From Chitinophagaceae bacterium UBA7600 (GTDB lineage Bacteria > Bacteroidota > Bacteroidia > Chitinophagales > Chitinophagaceae), in assembly GCA_002478885.1 (NCBI GenBank), contig DLKC01000039.1, positions 1-64,000 of the forward strand: a stretch of DNA of 64,000 bases. The letters run 5' to 3'. The notes below the pieces were generated by a model that did no database searches, was not told the origin of the DNA, and was given only the letters and a program-made list of their open reading frames with translations. The position numbers and the translations under genes were made by a program. Shown piece by piece: positions 9,301-16,647 of this stretch (the first letter of the stretch is position 1; the number at the start of each line of letters is the position of its first letter).

Positions 9301-9368
9301 TCTTTGACAGCTTTGCCCTCCGTAGTTGTTGCCTTGTTCATTTTGATTGGTTCGGTTCTTTGTTCCAT
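6312..9368 (-). CDS. malQ: 4-alpha-glucanotransferase (GH77) with starch-binding modules
   Basis: The enzyme transfers alpha-1,4-glucan segments between maltodextrins (disproportionation) in the cytoplasm. The 1018-residue protein has three parts. Residues 1 to about 118 form a Lys/Ala-rich, histone-H1-like low-complexity segment. Two CBM20-like starch-binding modules follow at about 118-235 and 250-345 (GQSLFITANHPLFGNGD and GQTLFILGNAKELGGWD mark their starts). The GH77 barrel fills the rest, with RIDHILGFFRIW (nucleophile Asp), GEDLGLVP (acid/base Glu) and STHDMS (transition-state Asp). The CBM20-GH77 order matches plant DPE2-like and Bacteroidota enzymes. The basic N-terminal extension is unusual, and a later start is possible. 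A TAAATTCG box 13 nt upstream supports the ATG at 9368. Confidence 0.93.
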   Translation of the reverse strand: MEQRTEPIKMNKATTTEGKAVKEKNAGKKKAATLETTIAVNDEKVVEKATPKTMANGIKSKAAKNKKATPADHKVEVLQADNDSTVAAKKTAATVKKAPAKKEALVTGKNKKAVAVHKVIFFVRFHTIVGQSLFITANHPLFGNGDIEKALPMQYLSDELWSAALEVDTAMIPAGGIVYNYLLKSEDGSVSFDWGGDKVITTASVSAEETMIIDSWNFAGYFENAFYSEPFKNVLLKTNYTAVENNSSKTFTHTFKVKSPLLLKGQTLFILGNAKELGGWDESKSLIMGRKTTDDCFTINVNLSKANFPLYYKYGVYDVAAQKVVRYEDGNNRMLFDTAVKNKKTIVNDGLVVLPSTGFKGAGIAIPVFSLRSAYSGGCGEFADIKLMVDWAKQTGLKLIQILPINDTTATNTYLDSYPYAAISAFALHPMYINLWQATEPANKHIVEAIAEDLRKLNKLDTVDYTAVNKLKWQVLKQLYPLQKDALFTSAAYKAYFDTNRHWLVPYAIFCYLRDKYNTADFTIWPTNKTYAEGETMQLLSADNPVFDQVAIHFFVQYYLHVQLKDATNYAHENGIVVKGDIPIGIYRYGADAWQQPELYHMNFQAGAPPDDFAITGQNWGFPTYNWEQMKKNGFAWWKQRFEQMSYYFDAFRIDHILGFFRIWSIPLESVEGIMGHFEPAIAVHINEFRERNIWFDYNRFCLPYITEELLSEKFGDQLGYVLENFLNYDGFNRFRFKPEFSTQRLIENYFSWQEDTQHNQWLKKELLSLTSNVILFEVPGSQGKQFHFRFGMEGTISFQHLDGGTQHQLKELYIDYFFRRQDNFWSYQAMQKLPALKRATNMLVCGEDLGLVPGCVPEVMRQTGILSLEIQRMPKDPKRTFFHPADAPYMSVVTPSTHDMSTIRGWWEEDREKTQQFYNNDLGQWGDAPYFCDAWVNKAIVVQHLYSPAMWSIFQLQDILGSDVKIRRPNPHEERINVPANSKHYWNYRMHLTLEDLNKADEFNKELGNLVKLSGRA

Positions 9369-9723
9369 AAATTTAGAGTTGCGAATTTAGTTGAGAAGCC
9401 CTGTTCCCCGGATTACCGTTTCTTGCAGCATCGATATTTGATTGCTTAATTGTACAAATGATCCGCCTTTGGCAAATAACGCGAATAATCAATGGAGATG
9501 GTAATGTAAAACGCTTGTTTTTCGAACAGTGTTACGTGGCTACTTCTCATACGCAATTCAATTTAAAAAAGCTCGTTAGAAACAACTAAAATAATTAATG
9601 TGTAATAAATACACAAATCTTTTATTTTCCGACATTTGTCCGTTATGAGGGGCCGCCAACCTTACTAACCTTTTATTGCCAATTGGCGAGCGAAAACATT
9701 AAATAATTGTTTGTGGCGTGTAA
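9369..9723. other. Non-coding gap upstream of malQ
   Basis: About 355 bp with no credible reading frame and AT-rich in its middle. The only signals I see are a minus-strand TAAATTCG (9382-9389), resembling a Bacteroidota -7 box, and a short GCCAATTGGC palindrome near 9679. An untranslated leader or control region for malQ is possible but unproven. Confidence 0.4.
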
Positions 9724-9759
9724 AGAAAAAAAGAGCGGTTTCAATCGCTCTTTTTCTTA
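9724..9759 (-). terminator. Hairpin with T-tracts downstream of the cytochrome gene
   Basis: AAAGAGCG pairs with CGCTCTTT around an 8-nt loop, with A-rich sequence on one side and T-rich on the other, so it could work in both directions. It lies about 140 bp beyond the cytochrome stop codon. Confidence 0.6.
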
Positions 9760-9798
9760 AAGAATATGATTTAAAATCTAGACTTGTGGCCTACAGGC

Positions 9799-9899
9799 TT
9801 TTTTAACGCGGCACTTTGTATTCATGCTCGTTAGTGAACAGAACAAAAAGGGTGCGATGCAAGCAAAGCCAAATACTTATGCTAAAGCCAGGACCACAA
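9799..9899. repeat. Inverted-arm repeat, degenerate compact pair
   Basis: The forward half TTTTTTAACGCGGC followed by TTCATGCTCGTTAGTGAAC resembles an eroded arm with a type B-like tip. The reverse half holds the eroded tip AAAAAGGGTGCGATGCAAG (about 9845-9863) and ends GCCAGGACCACAATT. This is a decayed copy of the family and abuts the cytochrome stop codon. Confidence 0.55.
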
Positions 9900-10397
9900 T
9901 TAATTTTTTGGCGGAGCACTTCCCGGAGGAGGTGGTGGTGGTGGTTGACCAAAACCAAGCTTCTTCATTTGGTCGTCGATCGTTTCTTTATCCGGATGTG
10001 GTGAACCTCTGTGGCAGGTAACGCATCTTACGGCGCGGATCGTATCAGGCCTTGAAGAATTTGCCCAGTTAAAATAGTTGGCGTTGATGTCCATGGTCAT
10101 CTTTAACATATGGCGTGCTGCACCCTTTTCGTCTTTGGTGTCTGCAGCAAAATCCCATCCGGCTCTCCAATCGTCGCCGGTATGAACGTGACAGAACATA
10201 CATTTCACATTTAATGCATCGTTAAAAGAATGCATGATTTTATCAAGATATTCATGGCTAATGTCTTTTGGTAAAACCTGTAAGTTCTTAAACTCACCTT
10301 GTGGTGTTTTTGGCGGATTGTAAGCAGCCACCCCGAAGAATATAAAGGCGGCAAGAAATACAATCACCGTTGCTTTCTTTTTGTTGGTTGTGATCAT
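9900..10397 (-). CDS. Secreted or anchored dihaem c-type cytochrome, CytoC_RC type
   Basis: The 165-residue protein has an N-terminal hydrophobic signal or anchor (about 9-25) and two CxxCH haem c sites, CMFCH at 66-70 and CVTCH at 125-129. The phrase FKNLQVLPKDIS before the first haem is typical of Bacteroidota relatives of the photosynthetic reaction-centre cytochrome subunit. These are not photosynthetic; they are usually thought to move electrons in the periplasm. The C-terminus is a run of seven prolines and a short PPKN tail. It follows the GMC oxidoreductase on the same strand with a 74-bp gap, so it could accept electrons from it (inference). Confidence 0.88.
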   Translation of the reverse strand: MITTNKKKATVIVFLAAFIFFGVAAYNPPKTPQGEFKNLQVLPKDISHEYLDKIMHSFNDALNVKCMFCHVHTGDDWRAGWDFAADTKDEKGAARHMLKMTMDINANYFNWANSSRPDTIRAVRCVTCHRGSPHPDKETIDDQMKKLGFGQPPPPPPPGSAPPKN

Positions 10398-10471
10398 ACT
10401 GTTTTTTTGGTAAATATAATAAAACTGGATGTCCGAACTTTAGTTGGGTCAAAAATTATTCATAAAATTTC

Positions 10472-12076
10472 TTATTGTGTATTTTTTACGGTTTGAGCGC
10501 CTTTCTCTGCGATCATGATTACCTGGGCATTTGTATTACCACTGGTAATCTCAGGCATGATGGAAGCATCAACTACACGAAGATTTTTTACGCCATAAAC
10601 TTGCAGTAGTTCATTAACCACCGCGTCTTTTCCTTGCCCCATCTTACAGGTGCCTGTTGGATGATACAAGGTTTCAAGGCTCTTGATGATGTGTGTTTTT
10701 AGATCATCTTCATTAAAGTTTCTATCAGGAAAATGAAGGCCGCCTTTCCTGTAAGCATTGAATGCAGGCGCTTCCAGCACATCCATCGCCTTTCGTAAAC
10801 CCTTGAGCAAAATATTCTTGTCGGCCTCTGCCGATAGTAAATTTGGCTGAATAACCGGTGCAGTAGTCGCTTTATTGTCGCGCAATGTTATGTAGCCTAT
10901 ACTTTTTGGTCTGAGTAAAATTGACATAATACTAAACCCATCGGTTTTCGGGAAAGTCTTGATGTTATAAATATCCGTCTGGTAGTCCTTGCCTACATGG
11001 AGGGGAATAAAATGAAATTGTATATCCGGCCGGGAAAGACTTTCATCCGATTTAAGAAACGCATTTGCTTCAAGTGGACTGTTTCCGAGCGGCCCCTTTT
11101 TCAGGAACAAGTGCTGCAACAAGACTTTGCCCATATTCAATGGTTTAATTATGCTGTTGCCAAGCGGGATGTTAGACAAGCATTCGGCACCAGACCACAC
11201 ATGATCCTGCAGGTTTTTGCCTACGGCAGGAAGATCAATTTTCACATCAATGTTGTTTGCTTTCAACTCCTCCCCGTCACCAATGCCTGACAGCATAAGA
11301 ATTTGCGGCGATTGAATTGCACCGGCTGATAAAATAACTTCTTTGCTGCAAAAAATTTCTTCGCTGCTTTTGCTGGTGGTTTGTATTTCAATGCCAACGG
11401 CTTTATCATGCCTTACAATAATATTGCGTACCAAAACTTTCGTAAGCACCTCCAAGTTGTTGCGCTGCATTGCTGGTTTAAGAAATGCTGTAGCAGTGCT
11501 TTGCCTGCAATTTTTTTTTATAGTAAACTGCAGCATGCTTGCGCCGCATTGTTCTGAACCGTTGTAGTCTTTGTTGACAGGTATGCCATTTTGTTCGCAG
11601 GCATTAATAAATACTTCGCCCAAGGGCCCTGGTTGATGTGAAAAGCCTACATGCAGCGGTCCGTTTTTCCCATGAAAAGGTTCATCGAAATTTTCATTGT
11701 GCTCACTCATCTTAAAAAATGGAAGCACTTCGTCATAACTCCAGCCTTTGTTTCCAGTTTTTGCCCATTCATCATAATCCAGCCTGTTACCTCGTACATA
11801 AGCCATGGCGTTAGTAGAACTGCTACCACCGAGCGTTTTGCCCCTGGGAATAAAAATTCTCCTGTCGTCAACATGCTTTTGAGGTTCGGTATAGAATGCC
11901 CAGTCCACTTTGCTGCGATGCAGGTTACCATATGCGCCGGGTATTTTTATTTCAGGTTTGTTGTCCCGTGGCCCGGCCTCGACCAACAATACCTTTACAG
12001 AAGCATCTTCACTGAGCCTGTTTGCAAGTACACAGCCAGCTGAACCTGCACCAATAATAATGTAATCGAATTGCAT
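10472..12076 (-). CDS. GMC family FAD-dependent oxidoreductase (choline dehydrogenase-like)
   Basis: The 534-residue flavoprotein oxidises an alcohol group of an unknown substrate. The N-terminal FAD-binding motif IIGAGSAGCVLANRLSED starts at residue 6. The GMC signature GGSSSTNAMAYVRGN lies near residue 84. The C-terminus has the catalytic His at about 472 (YHPTGTCKMG) and the SGNTNAQ motif with Asn 514/516. Closest-looking families are choline, glucose-choline and alkyl-alcohol dehydrogenases, and sequence alone does not choose among them. No signal peptide is seen. The dihaem cytochrome gene directly downstream is a possible electron acceptor. Confidence 0.88.
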   Translation of the reverse strand: MQFDYIIIGAGSAGCVLANRLSEDASVKVLLVEAGPRDNKPEIKIPGAYGNLHRSKVDWAFYTEPQKHVDDRRIFIPRGKTLGGSSSTNAMAYVRGNRLDYDEWAKTGNKGWSYDEVLPFFKMSEHNENFDEPFHGKNGPLHVGFSHQPGPLGEVFINACEQNGIPVNKDYNGSEQCGASMLQFTIKKNCRQSTATAFLKPAMQRNNLEVLTKVLVRNIIVRHDKAVGIEIQTTSKSSEEIFCSKEVILSAGAIQSPQILMLSGIGDGEELKANNIDVKIDLPAVGKNLQDHVWSGAECLSNIPLGNSIIKPLNMGKVLLQHLFLKKGPLGNSPLEANAFLKSDESLSRPDIQFHFIPLHVGKDYQTDIYNIKTFPKTDGFSIMSILLRPKSIGYITLRDNKATTAPVIQPNLLSAEADKNILLKGLRKAMDVLEAPAFNAYRKGGLHFPDRNFNEDDLKTHIIKSLETLYHPTGTCKMGQGKDAVVNELLQVYGVKNLRVVDASIMPEITSGNTNAQVIMIAEKGAQTVKNTQ

Positions 12077-12079
12077 AAT

Positions 12080-12135
12080 TTTTTATAGCCAGCTACAGAA
12101 TAATAGTGATGCTTCGTTGTGTCACTCACTTCAGG
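12080..12135 (+). repeat. Inverted-arm repeat, forward arm, type B tip
   Basis: The arm begins TTTTTATAGCCAGCT and ends in tip GTTGTGTCACTCACTTCAGG (12116-12135). The facing reverse arm is at 13304, so the two enclose the Gfo/Idh/MocA gene. Confidence 0.85.
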
Positions 12136-12159
12136 CTTCAGCTCATTACACGGCAATTG

Positions 12160-13164
12160 TTATGAATATTGTTTGTCTGCATCGTATGATATACCAGCCT
12201 TGTAGCGGATGGCATCCAGTGTTTCCATCAGCAACATTGTATCGGCAAAGGTCACAACGGGACTTTCTTTTAAACCAGCACGAAGACATTCACCAACATG
12301 TTTTGCTTCGTGCTGATAGCCCCAACCTTCTTGTTTTTCGTTGGGAATTATTTCAACACTATCTATAAATCCGGGGTAATACTCAACCACCGATTCAGGT
12401 GCATAAAAGCGGTGACATAATTTAATGCGCCCATTGCTACCGTTTATGTATGCTTCGGTTGCAAGATTGCCGGCAAAGGATGAAAACATTTGCGCAATGG
12501 CGCCATTGCTATAAGTGAATGTAACCGCGCATTGGTCGTCTACACCAGTAGCCGCAGGCGTCATTACTGCATCTATTGAGCTTGGTTTCCCTAACACACT
12601 CAGCACCATAAAAACATTATAAATACCAATGTCAAGCATTGTTCCGCCGGCAAGTGCGGGATCATATATTCTCTGCGCAAAAGGAGGAACAGGCTTGAAG
12701 CCAAAATTTGCAGTAACACTCTTTATTTCACCGATCTTTCCGTCGCGGATCATTTGTAACACGGTATGGTAATGAGGAAGAAATTTGGTCCATAGTGCTT
12801 CCATCAGGAATAGTCTTTTTTCCTTAGCCAATGCAATCATTGATGCAGCTTGCTTTGCATTTACAGCAAAGGCTTTTTCACAGAGCACTGCTTTGCCGTT
12901 ATGTAAACACAGCAACGTGTTTTCATAATGGTGGCTGTGCGGCGTGGCAATATAAATAACATCTACTTCCGGATTTTGAACAAGTGCATCATATCCTTCG
13001 TGAACATATGCCGCCGGGTACTCTTTGGCAAAAGCTTCCGCCGTTTCCTTTTGCCTTGCAGCCACTGCTGTTAAAACTGAATCTTCCACAAACCGCAGAT
13101 CGGATGCGAATTTTCTTGCAATCTTTCCGCAACCCAGGATGCCCCATCTAATTATCTGTGCCAT
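12160..13164 (-). CDS. Gfo/Idh/MocA family oxidoreductase
   Basis: A 334-residue NAD(P)-dependent sugar or cyclitol oxidoreductase. The N-terminal Rossmann motif is WGILGCGKIARKFASD (residues 7-22). The family EKP-like motif appears as CEKAFAVN near residue 95, with Ala where the usual Pro sits, a common variant in dimeric dihydrodiol dehydrogenase-like members. The C-terminal half is the substrate and dimer domain. No signal peptide, so probably cytoplasmic. It is a single gene enclosed by two facing repeat arms (12116 and 13304). Substrate unknown. Confidence 0.88.
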   Translation of the reverse strand: MAQIIRWGILGCGKIARKFASDLRFVEDSVLTAVAARQKETAEAFAKEYPAAYVHEGYDALVQNPEVDVIYIATPHSHHYENTLLCLHNGKAVLCEKAFAVNAKQAASMIALAKEKRLFLMEALWTKFLPHYHTVLQMIRDGKIGEIKSVTANFGFKPVPPFAQRIYDPALAGGTMLDIGIYNVFMVLSVLGKPSSIDAVMTPAATGVDDQCAVTFTYSNGAIAQMFSSFAGNLATEAYINGSNGRIKLCHRFYAPESVVEYYPGFIDSVEIIPNEKQEGWGYQHEAKHVGECLRAGLKESPVVTFADTMLLMETLDAIRYKAGISYDADKQYS

Positions 13165-13303
13165 TTTTTTTTGCTGAAGATAAACAGCATTCCTAAATTA
13201 AATCGAAGGAATTTAGCGTTTGCTATAAACGTCTTTTTTGCGTTGGTGCAATTGAACACTAAGAAAAATCTTAAACAAAATACTGCTGGTAAGAAGTACT
13301 GCA

Positions 13304-13361
13304 GTTGAAGTGTGCGACGCAACGATGATGCCCAAAGAATGAACTGCCTGGTCAAAAAAAT
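13304..13361 (-). repeat. Inverted-arm repeat, reverse arm, hybrid tip
   Basis: Tip GTTGAAGTGTGCGACGCAAC (13304-13323) combines a B-like TTGAAGTG end with the A-type GCGACGC core. The arm ends CCTGGTCAAAAAAAT. Confidence 0.85.
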
Positions 13362-13419
13362 ATTTGCGGAAGGTTGCAAAATCATAAATCTTAAGTTACA
13401 AAAATGTCGTATTCTTTTT

Positions 13420-14067
13420 ATGGAAAAAATATTTATTACCGGCGGCACCGGGTATATGGGCCGGCGGCTCATTGCTATATTATTGTCGAAAGGATTTGAA
13501 GTGCATGCTTTGGTACGCGAAACATCTGTTGATAAGCTTCCACAGCGATGCATAGCCGTTGTTGCAAATGCCTTTGCTGCTGAAAGTTTTTCCGTTGCAG
13601 TTCCTACTGGTTGCACTTTTGTGCAATTACTTGGTGTGGCGCATCCTGGTCCCGGTAAAAAAAACGAGTTTAAACAGATCGATCTTGCATCTGCACGGGC
13701 ATCTGCGGAAGCCGCAAAAAAGGCTGGCGCTGCACATTTTGTTTATGTAAGTGTTGCACAGGAGCGAACGAATATTATGAGCGACTATCAGCAATGTCGT
13801 GCGCTGGGAGAGGAGGCGATTAAAACTACAGGTGTGCCGGCAACTTTTATACGACCCTGGTATGTGGTGGGGCCGGGGCATTACTGGCCGCTTTTTTTTC
13901 AACCCTTGTTCAAGTTCCTCGAATGGATACCCTTCACCTCAAAAAAAGCAAAGGCTTTACGGTTGGTAACGCTAAAGCAAATGCTTAAAGCGCTTAGCTA
14001 TGCAATCGAAAATCCTCCTGTAAAAGGTATAGAAATAATGGAAATAGATACAATCAATAGAATGTAG
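13420..14067 (+). CDS. NAD(P)-binding atypical SDR / NmrA-like protein
   Basis: The 215-residue protein opens with FITGGTGYMGRRL (GGxGxxG dinucleotide loop at 8-14) and continues as an extended/atypical short-chain dehydrogenase, with no clear YxxxK pair. The closest general type is the NDUFA9/NmrA-like group that binds NAD(P)H without an assigned reaction. The reading frame is open back to 13312, but those extra codons lie inside the repeat arm. The ATG at 13420, directly before the nucleotide-binding strand, is the better start. Its stop is 8 bp from the convergent L,D-transpeptidase stop. Confidence 0.85.
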   Translation: MEKIFITGGTGYMGRRLIAILLSKGFEVHALVRETSVDKLPQRCIAVVANAFAAESFSVAVPTGCTFVQLLGVAHPGPGKKNEFKQIDLASARASAEAAKKAGAAHFVYVSVAQERTNIMSDYQQCRALGEEAIKTTGVPATFIRPWYVVGPGHYWPLFFQPLFKFLEWIPFTSKKAKALRLVTLKQMLKALSYAIENPPVKGIEIMEIDTINRM

Positions 14068-14075
14068 CAACACTG

Positions 14076-15698
14076 TTATTTCTTGGACACAAGCATCTCG
14101 GAGATGCGGCTGTCTCTCCCATATACGTCGTTGCGAAAATTGATTTTGCCCGAACCGTCTACCCAAGTCGTAAAGTAAGCGATGAAAACAGGTAGTGGAG
14201 TTTTTAGCGTAACGTATTTTTCTTTACCTGCATTCATGGCGGTAACGATCTTATCTTTAGTCCAAGCGGAATCGTTGCGTAATAAATATTCAGCAAATTT
14301 TTGCGGTTCTGATAGGCGAATGCAGCCGTGACTGAAGGCACGACTGCTTTCGCCAAACAAAGATTTGGAAGGCGTATCGTGCAGGTAAATACTGTGGCTA
14401 TTGGGAAATAAAAATTTCACTAATCCGAGTGAATTATTTGGCCCTGGCTTTTGTCTTATGTTGCCGCCATCATAATATTCCATGTTGTGGCTGGCAAGGT
14501 AATTTTTGTTCCTGCGGATGGCAGGGAGTATCTCGTTGTTTTTAATGCTTGTTGGTACATTCCAATATGGACTGAATACAATATATTTTATGTCGCCGTT
14601 AAATATCACCGTTTTATGTGCAGGTTGCCCTACTACCACGTTCATACTCCAGGCCAACGAATCATTCTCGAAAACATGCAGTTTAAATTCCGGTATGTTA
14701 ATTACCACGTAGTTTTTAGTGAGACTAACGGGAACCCACCTGCTTCTTTCCATGTTAACAATAATCTGTTCTATACGTTTTTCAACTGGTGTATTTATTT
14801 CTTTAATGAATGATTGGCCAATAACCCCATCGGTGGCAATGCCAAATCTTGACTGAAAGCTTTTTACGCCCTGTTCCAGTTCATCGTCATACAGAGTGCT
14901 GTTATCATTGGTTGAGAGATCGCCGGTTTGCACCAATATCGATCTGATGGTTTTCAGTACTTCCGAAGAATCTCCTTTTTTATAAGATTTTTTATCGGCT
15001 TTAACCTGTGGAAAGCCCCCAGAGGCCTGTATATTGCGAAATTTCCTGAGATAATCTTTCAGGCGGTTGTATTGAATGAACACCGGCGCTGCGCTTAGTA
15101 CATCTTTTCCGCCAATCAAAGAATCCAGCATTTGTGTGTATGAAACTTTTTTTCTTGGCAAAAACCAATCGATAGAGGTCAATGTCTTATCATTAAAGCC
15201 CTGCCACACTTTATCAGCGTAATAAAAGTATTGTGCGGTAAGCATTAGCTCGGTGTAAACGGCAGGTTTGTTTGCGCTGTCTAAACCATCGTTGCTTATC
15301 ATGTCTGTAAACTCAGCCTTATAGAAAATGGAATCTGGTAATCCTTCCTGGTTAATGTTCACCATCCTGTTTAACAGGTTGCCTGCTTGTTCAATAATAC
15401 CTTTGCTGTCGAACCAGGCAAACGCGAACTTTCGATTCTCATAAAACGAGTCAATGTTTTGTTTGTAGTTATTAAAAGCCGGGTATTTTTGAAAAAAGGT
15501 TGTTAGCTTGTTGCTGTCAAATATAATCGCACTCTGCGTGCTAAAACTTCCGGGAATTGCCATGTCATCGGCTGCTGCCGCCGGAATGGTATCTTTCTTT
15601 ATGTTATCGGTTTTTTGGCCCTTTCCGTTACAGGATACGGTTGTGATGGAAACAATAAATAACGCGAAAAATATTGCTAGTGTTACAAATGGTTTCAC
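14076..15698 (-). CDS. Murein L,D-transpeptidase (YcbB-like lipoprotein)
   Basis: It forms 3-3 cross-links in peptidoglycan or attaches proteins to it from the periplasmic side of the envelope. The 540-residue protein has a lipoprotein signal with Cys 23 (SITTVSC). A long N-terminal scaffold domain follows, then a peptidoglycan-binding module with VKSFQSRFGIATDGVIG near 275-295. The YkuD catalytic domain carries the signature SHGCIRLSEP with the active-site Cys. The order matches E. coli YcbB/LdtD. The start codon is GTG at 15698, with minus-strand TATCTTCG 13 nt upstream resembling a -7 box. It converges with the NAD(P)-binding gene. Confidence 0.92.
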   Translation of the reverse strand: MKPFVTLAIFFALFIVSITTVSCNGKGQKTDNIKKDTIPAAAADDMAIPGSFSTQSAIIFDSNKLTTFFQKYPAFNNYKQNIDSFYENRKFAFAWFDSKGIIEQAGNLLNRMVNINQEGLPDSIFYKAEFTDMISNDGLDSANKPAVYTELMLTAQYFYYADKVWQGFNDKTLTSIDWFLPRKKVSYTQMLDSLIGGKDVLSAAPVFIQYNRLKDYLRKFRNIQASGGFPQVKADKKSYKKGDSSEVLKTIRSILVQTGDLSTNDNSTLYDDELEQGVKSFQSRFGIATDGVIGQSFIKEINTPVEKRIEQIIVNMERSRWVPVSLTKNYVVINIPEFKLHVFENDSLAWSMNVVVGQPAHKTVIFNGDIKYIVFSPYWNVPTSIKNNEILPAIRRNKNYLASHNMEYYDGGNIRQKPGPNNSLGLVKFLFPNSHSIYLHDTPSKSLFGESSRAFSHGCIRLSEPQKFAEYLLRNDSAWTKDKIVTAMNAGKEKYVTLKTPLPVFIAYFTTWVDGSGKINFRNDVYGRDSRISEMLVSKK

Positions 15699-15769
15699 AG
15701 TAAGTTTTTTTCGAAGATAAATGCAAAAATGAATATCGGCTAAAATACATATTATGGTACAGGCATCAA

Positions 15770-15807
15770 ATGTTTACTGGGCCAATTGTTGCGTCGCACT
15801 CTTGTGC
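15770..15807 (+). repeat. Inverted-arm repeat, forward arm, type A tip
   Basis: Tip GTTGCGTCGCACTCTTGTGC at 15788-15807, with a weakly preserved outer part. It faces the reverse arm at 18198 across three genes (DUF2752, dispanin, proS). Confidence 0.82.
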
Positions 15808-15830
15808 GTCTTGTTCTTTGCGCGGCAAAA

Positions 15831-16247
15831 TCAGTTTAGAGGCGCCAGCAGCGTAAATGGATAAGCCGGAATATTACGGGCTATGCAAAAACAAATCACC
15901 ACGGCCAAGACAAACTTTACAAATAAGGGCGAATAGAAAAGCGAACATCTTTTTGGGGCATCATCGCCGGTTACATAAAGTGCAAAGGCATATACCAGAA
16001 AAGGTATAGAAACAATGGCAAGTAAATTGTCATGCGCTGCATCAGCAATATCTAAATGTAGGAGAGCGCTTATTGCCCTTTGCGATCCACAACCTGGGCA
16101 GTATAACCCGGTAGCATTATAAAAAATGCATTTGGGAAAGTATTGGCCATACAACGGAAACAGGAAAAAATACAACAGGGTCATGCAACTCAATGCAAAT
16201 GCAGCCAGCAAGAAAGGCTTACTATTTAATTTTTTCAAAAGCACCAT
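15831..16247 (-). CDS. DUF2752 family membrane protein
   Basis: The 138-residue protein has about three hydrophobic segments and the DUF2752 hallmark GLYCPGCGSQRA in a loop after the first segment. Function is unknown; the CPGCG motif suggests a metal or redox site (inference). The preferred start MVLLKKLN at 16247 overlaps the stop codon of the upstream dispanin gene by one base (TGATG on the minus strand), so translation is probably coupled. The frame is open further upstream, but that would run through the dispanin gene. Confidence 0.82.
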   Translation of the reverse strand: MVLLKKLNSKPFLLAAFALSCMTLLYFFLFPLYGQYFPKCIFYNATGLYCPGCGSQRAISALLHLDIADAAHDNLLAIVSIPFLVYAFALYVTGDDAPKRCSLFYSPLFVKFVLAVVICFCIARNIPAYPFTLLAPLN

Positions 16248-16552
16248 CAAAAGTAGTTGCGGTGAGATAAGATGGCCAATCCGCCGAGAAAGAACACCCA
16301 CAATATGCCAATGATAAGCTGTGCAATACCAAGCCAAAAGCCAATTTTGGTAAACTTGCCCGCATCTTTAGATGCTGATATTGCGCCGGCATGATCACCG
16401 GCTGCAAATTTTGAATTTACTTGCGCGGCAAATACAATTCCTACAATACCCAAGGGAAGACAGCAAAAAAGTGTTACGAGAATCGATTCAACCAACCAGT
16501 TTTTAGGTGGAAAATTTTGCTGGTATTGCTGTTGCTGGTAATCCTGATTCAT
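16247..16552 (-). CDS. CD225/dispanin family small membrane protein
   Basis: The 101-residue protein starts with a Gln/Tyr-rich cytoplasmic tail (MNQDYQQQQYQQ). Two hydrophobic segments follow, separated by a conserved loop: CCLPLGIVGIVFA, then AAGDHAGAISASKDAGKFTKIG, the bacterial dispanin/CD225 pattern. Animal relatives are the interferon-induced transmembrane proteins; bacterial roles are not established. The start at 16552 is preferred because the open frame upstream runs back through the proS terminator and 3' end. It is translationally coupled to the DUF2752 gene. Confidence 0.85.
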   Translation of the reverse strand: MNQDYQQQQYQQNFPPKNWLVESILVTLFCCLPLGIVGIVFAAQVNSKFAAGDHAGAISASKDAGKFTKIGFWLGIAQLIIGILWVFFLGGLAILSHRNYF

Positions 16553-16589
16553 AAGTGTGTAGTTGATGGACTTCAATATACGCAATTTC

Positions 16590-16625
16590 CAAAATAAAAA
16601 GCCCTGCACAATTAATGCAGGGCTT
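16590..16625 (-). terminator. Intrinsic terminator of proS
   Basis: AAGCCCTGCA pairs with TGCAGGGCTT around a 7-nt AT-rich loop. On the minus strand it is followed by TTTTATTTT. It lies 22 nt past the proS stop and before the dispanin gene, so those genes form separate units. Confidence 0.85.
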
Positions 16626-16647
16626 CTACCAACTAACCTATTCGTCA

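Noticed and set aside
13312..13419. Upstream extension of the NAD(P)-binding gene
   Set aside because: These codons lie in the repeat arm, and the protein family begins at the ATG at 13420.
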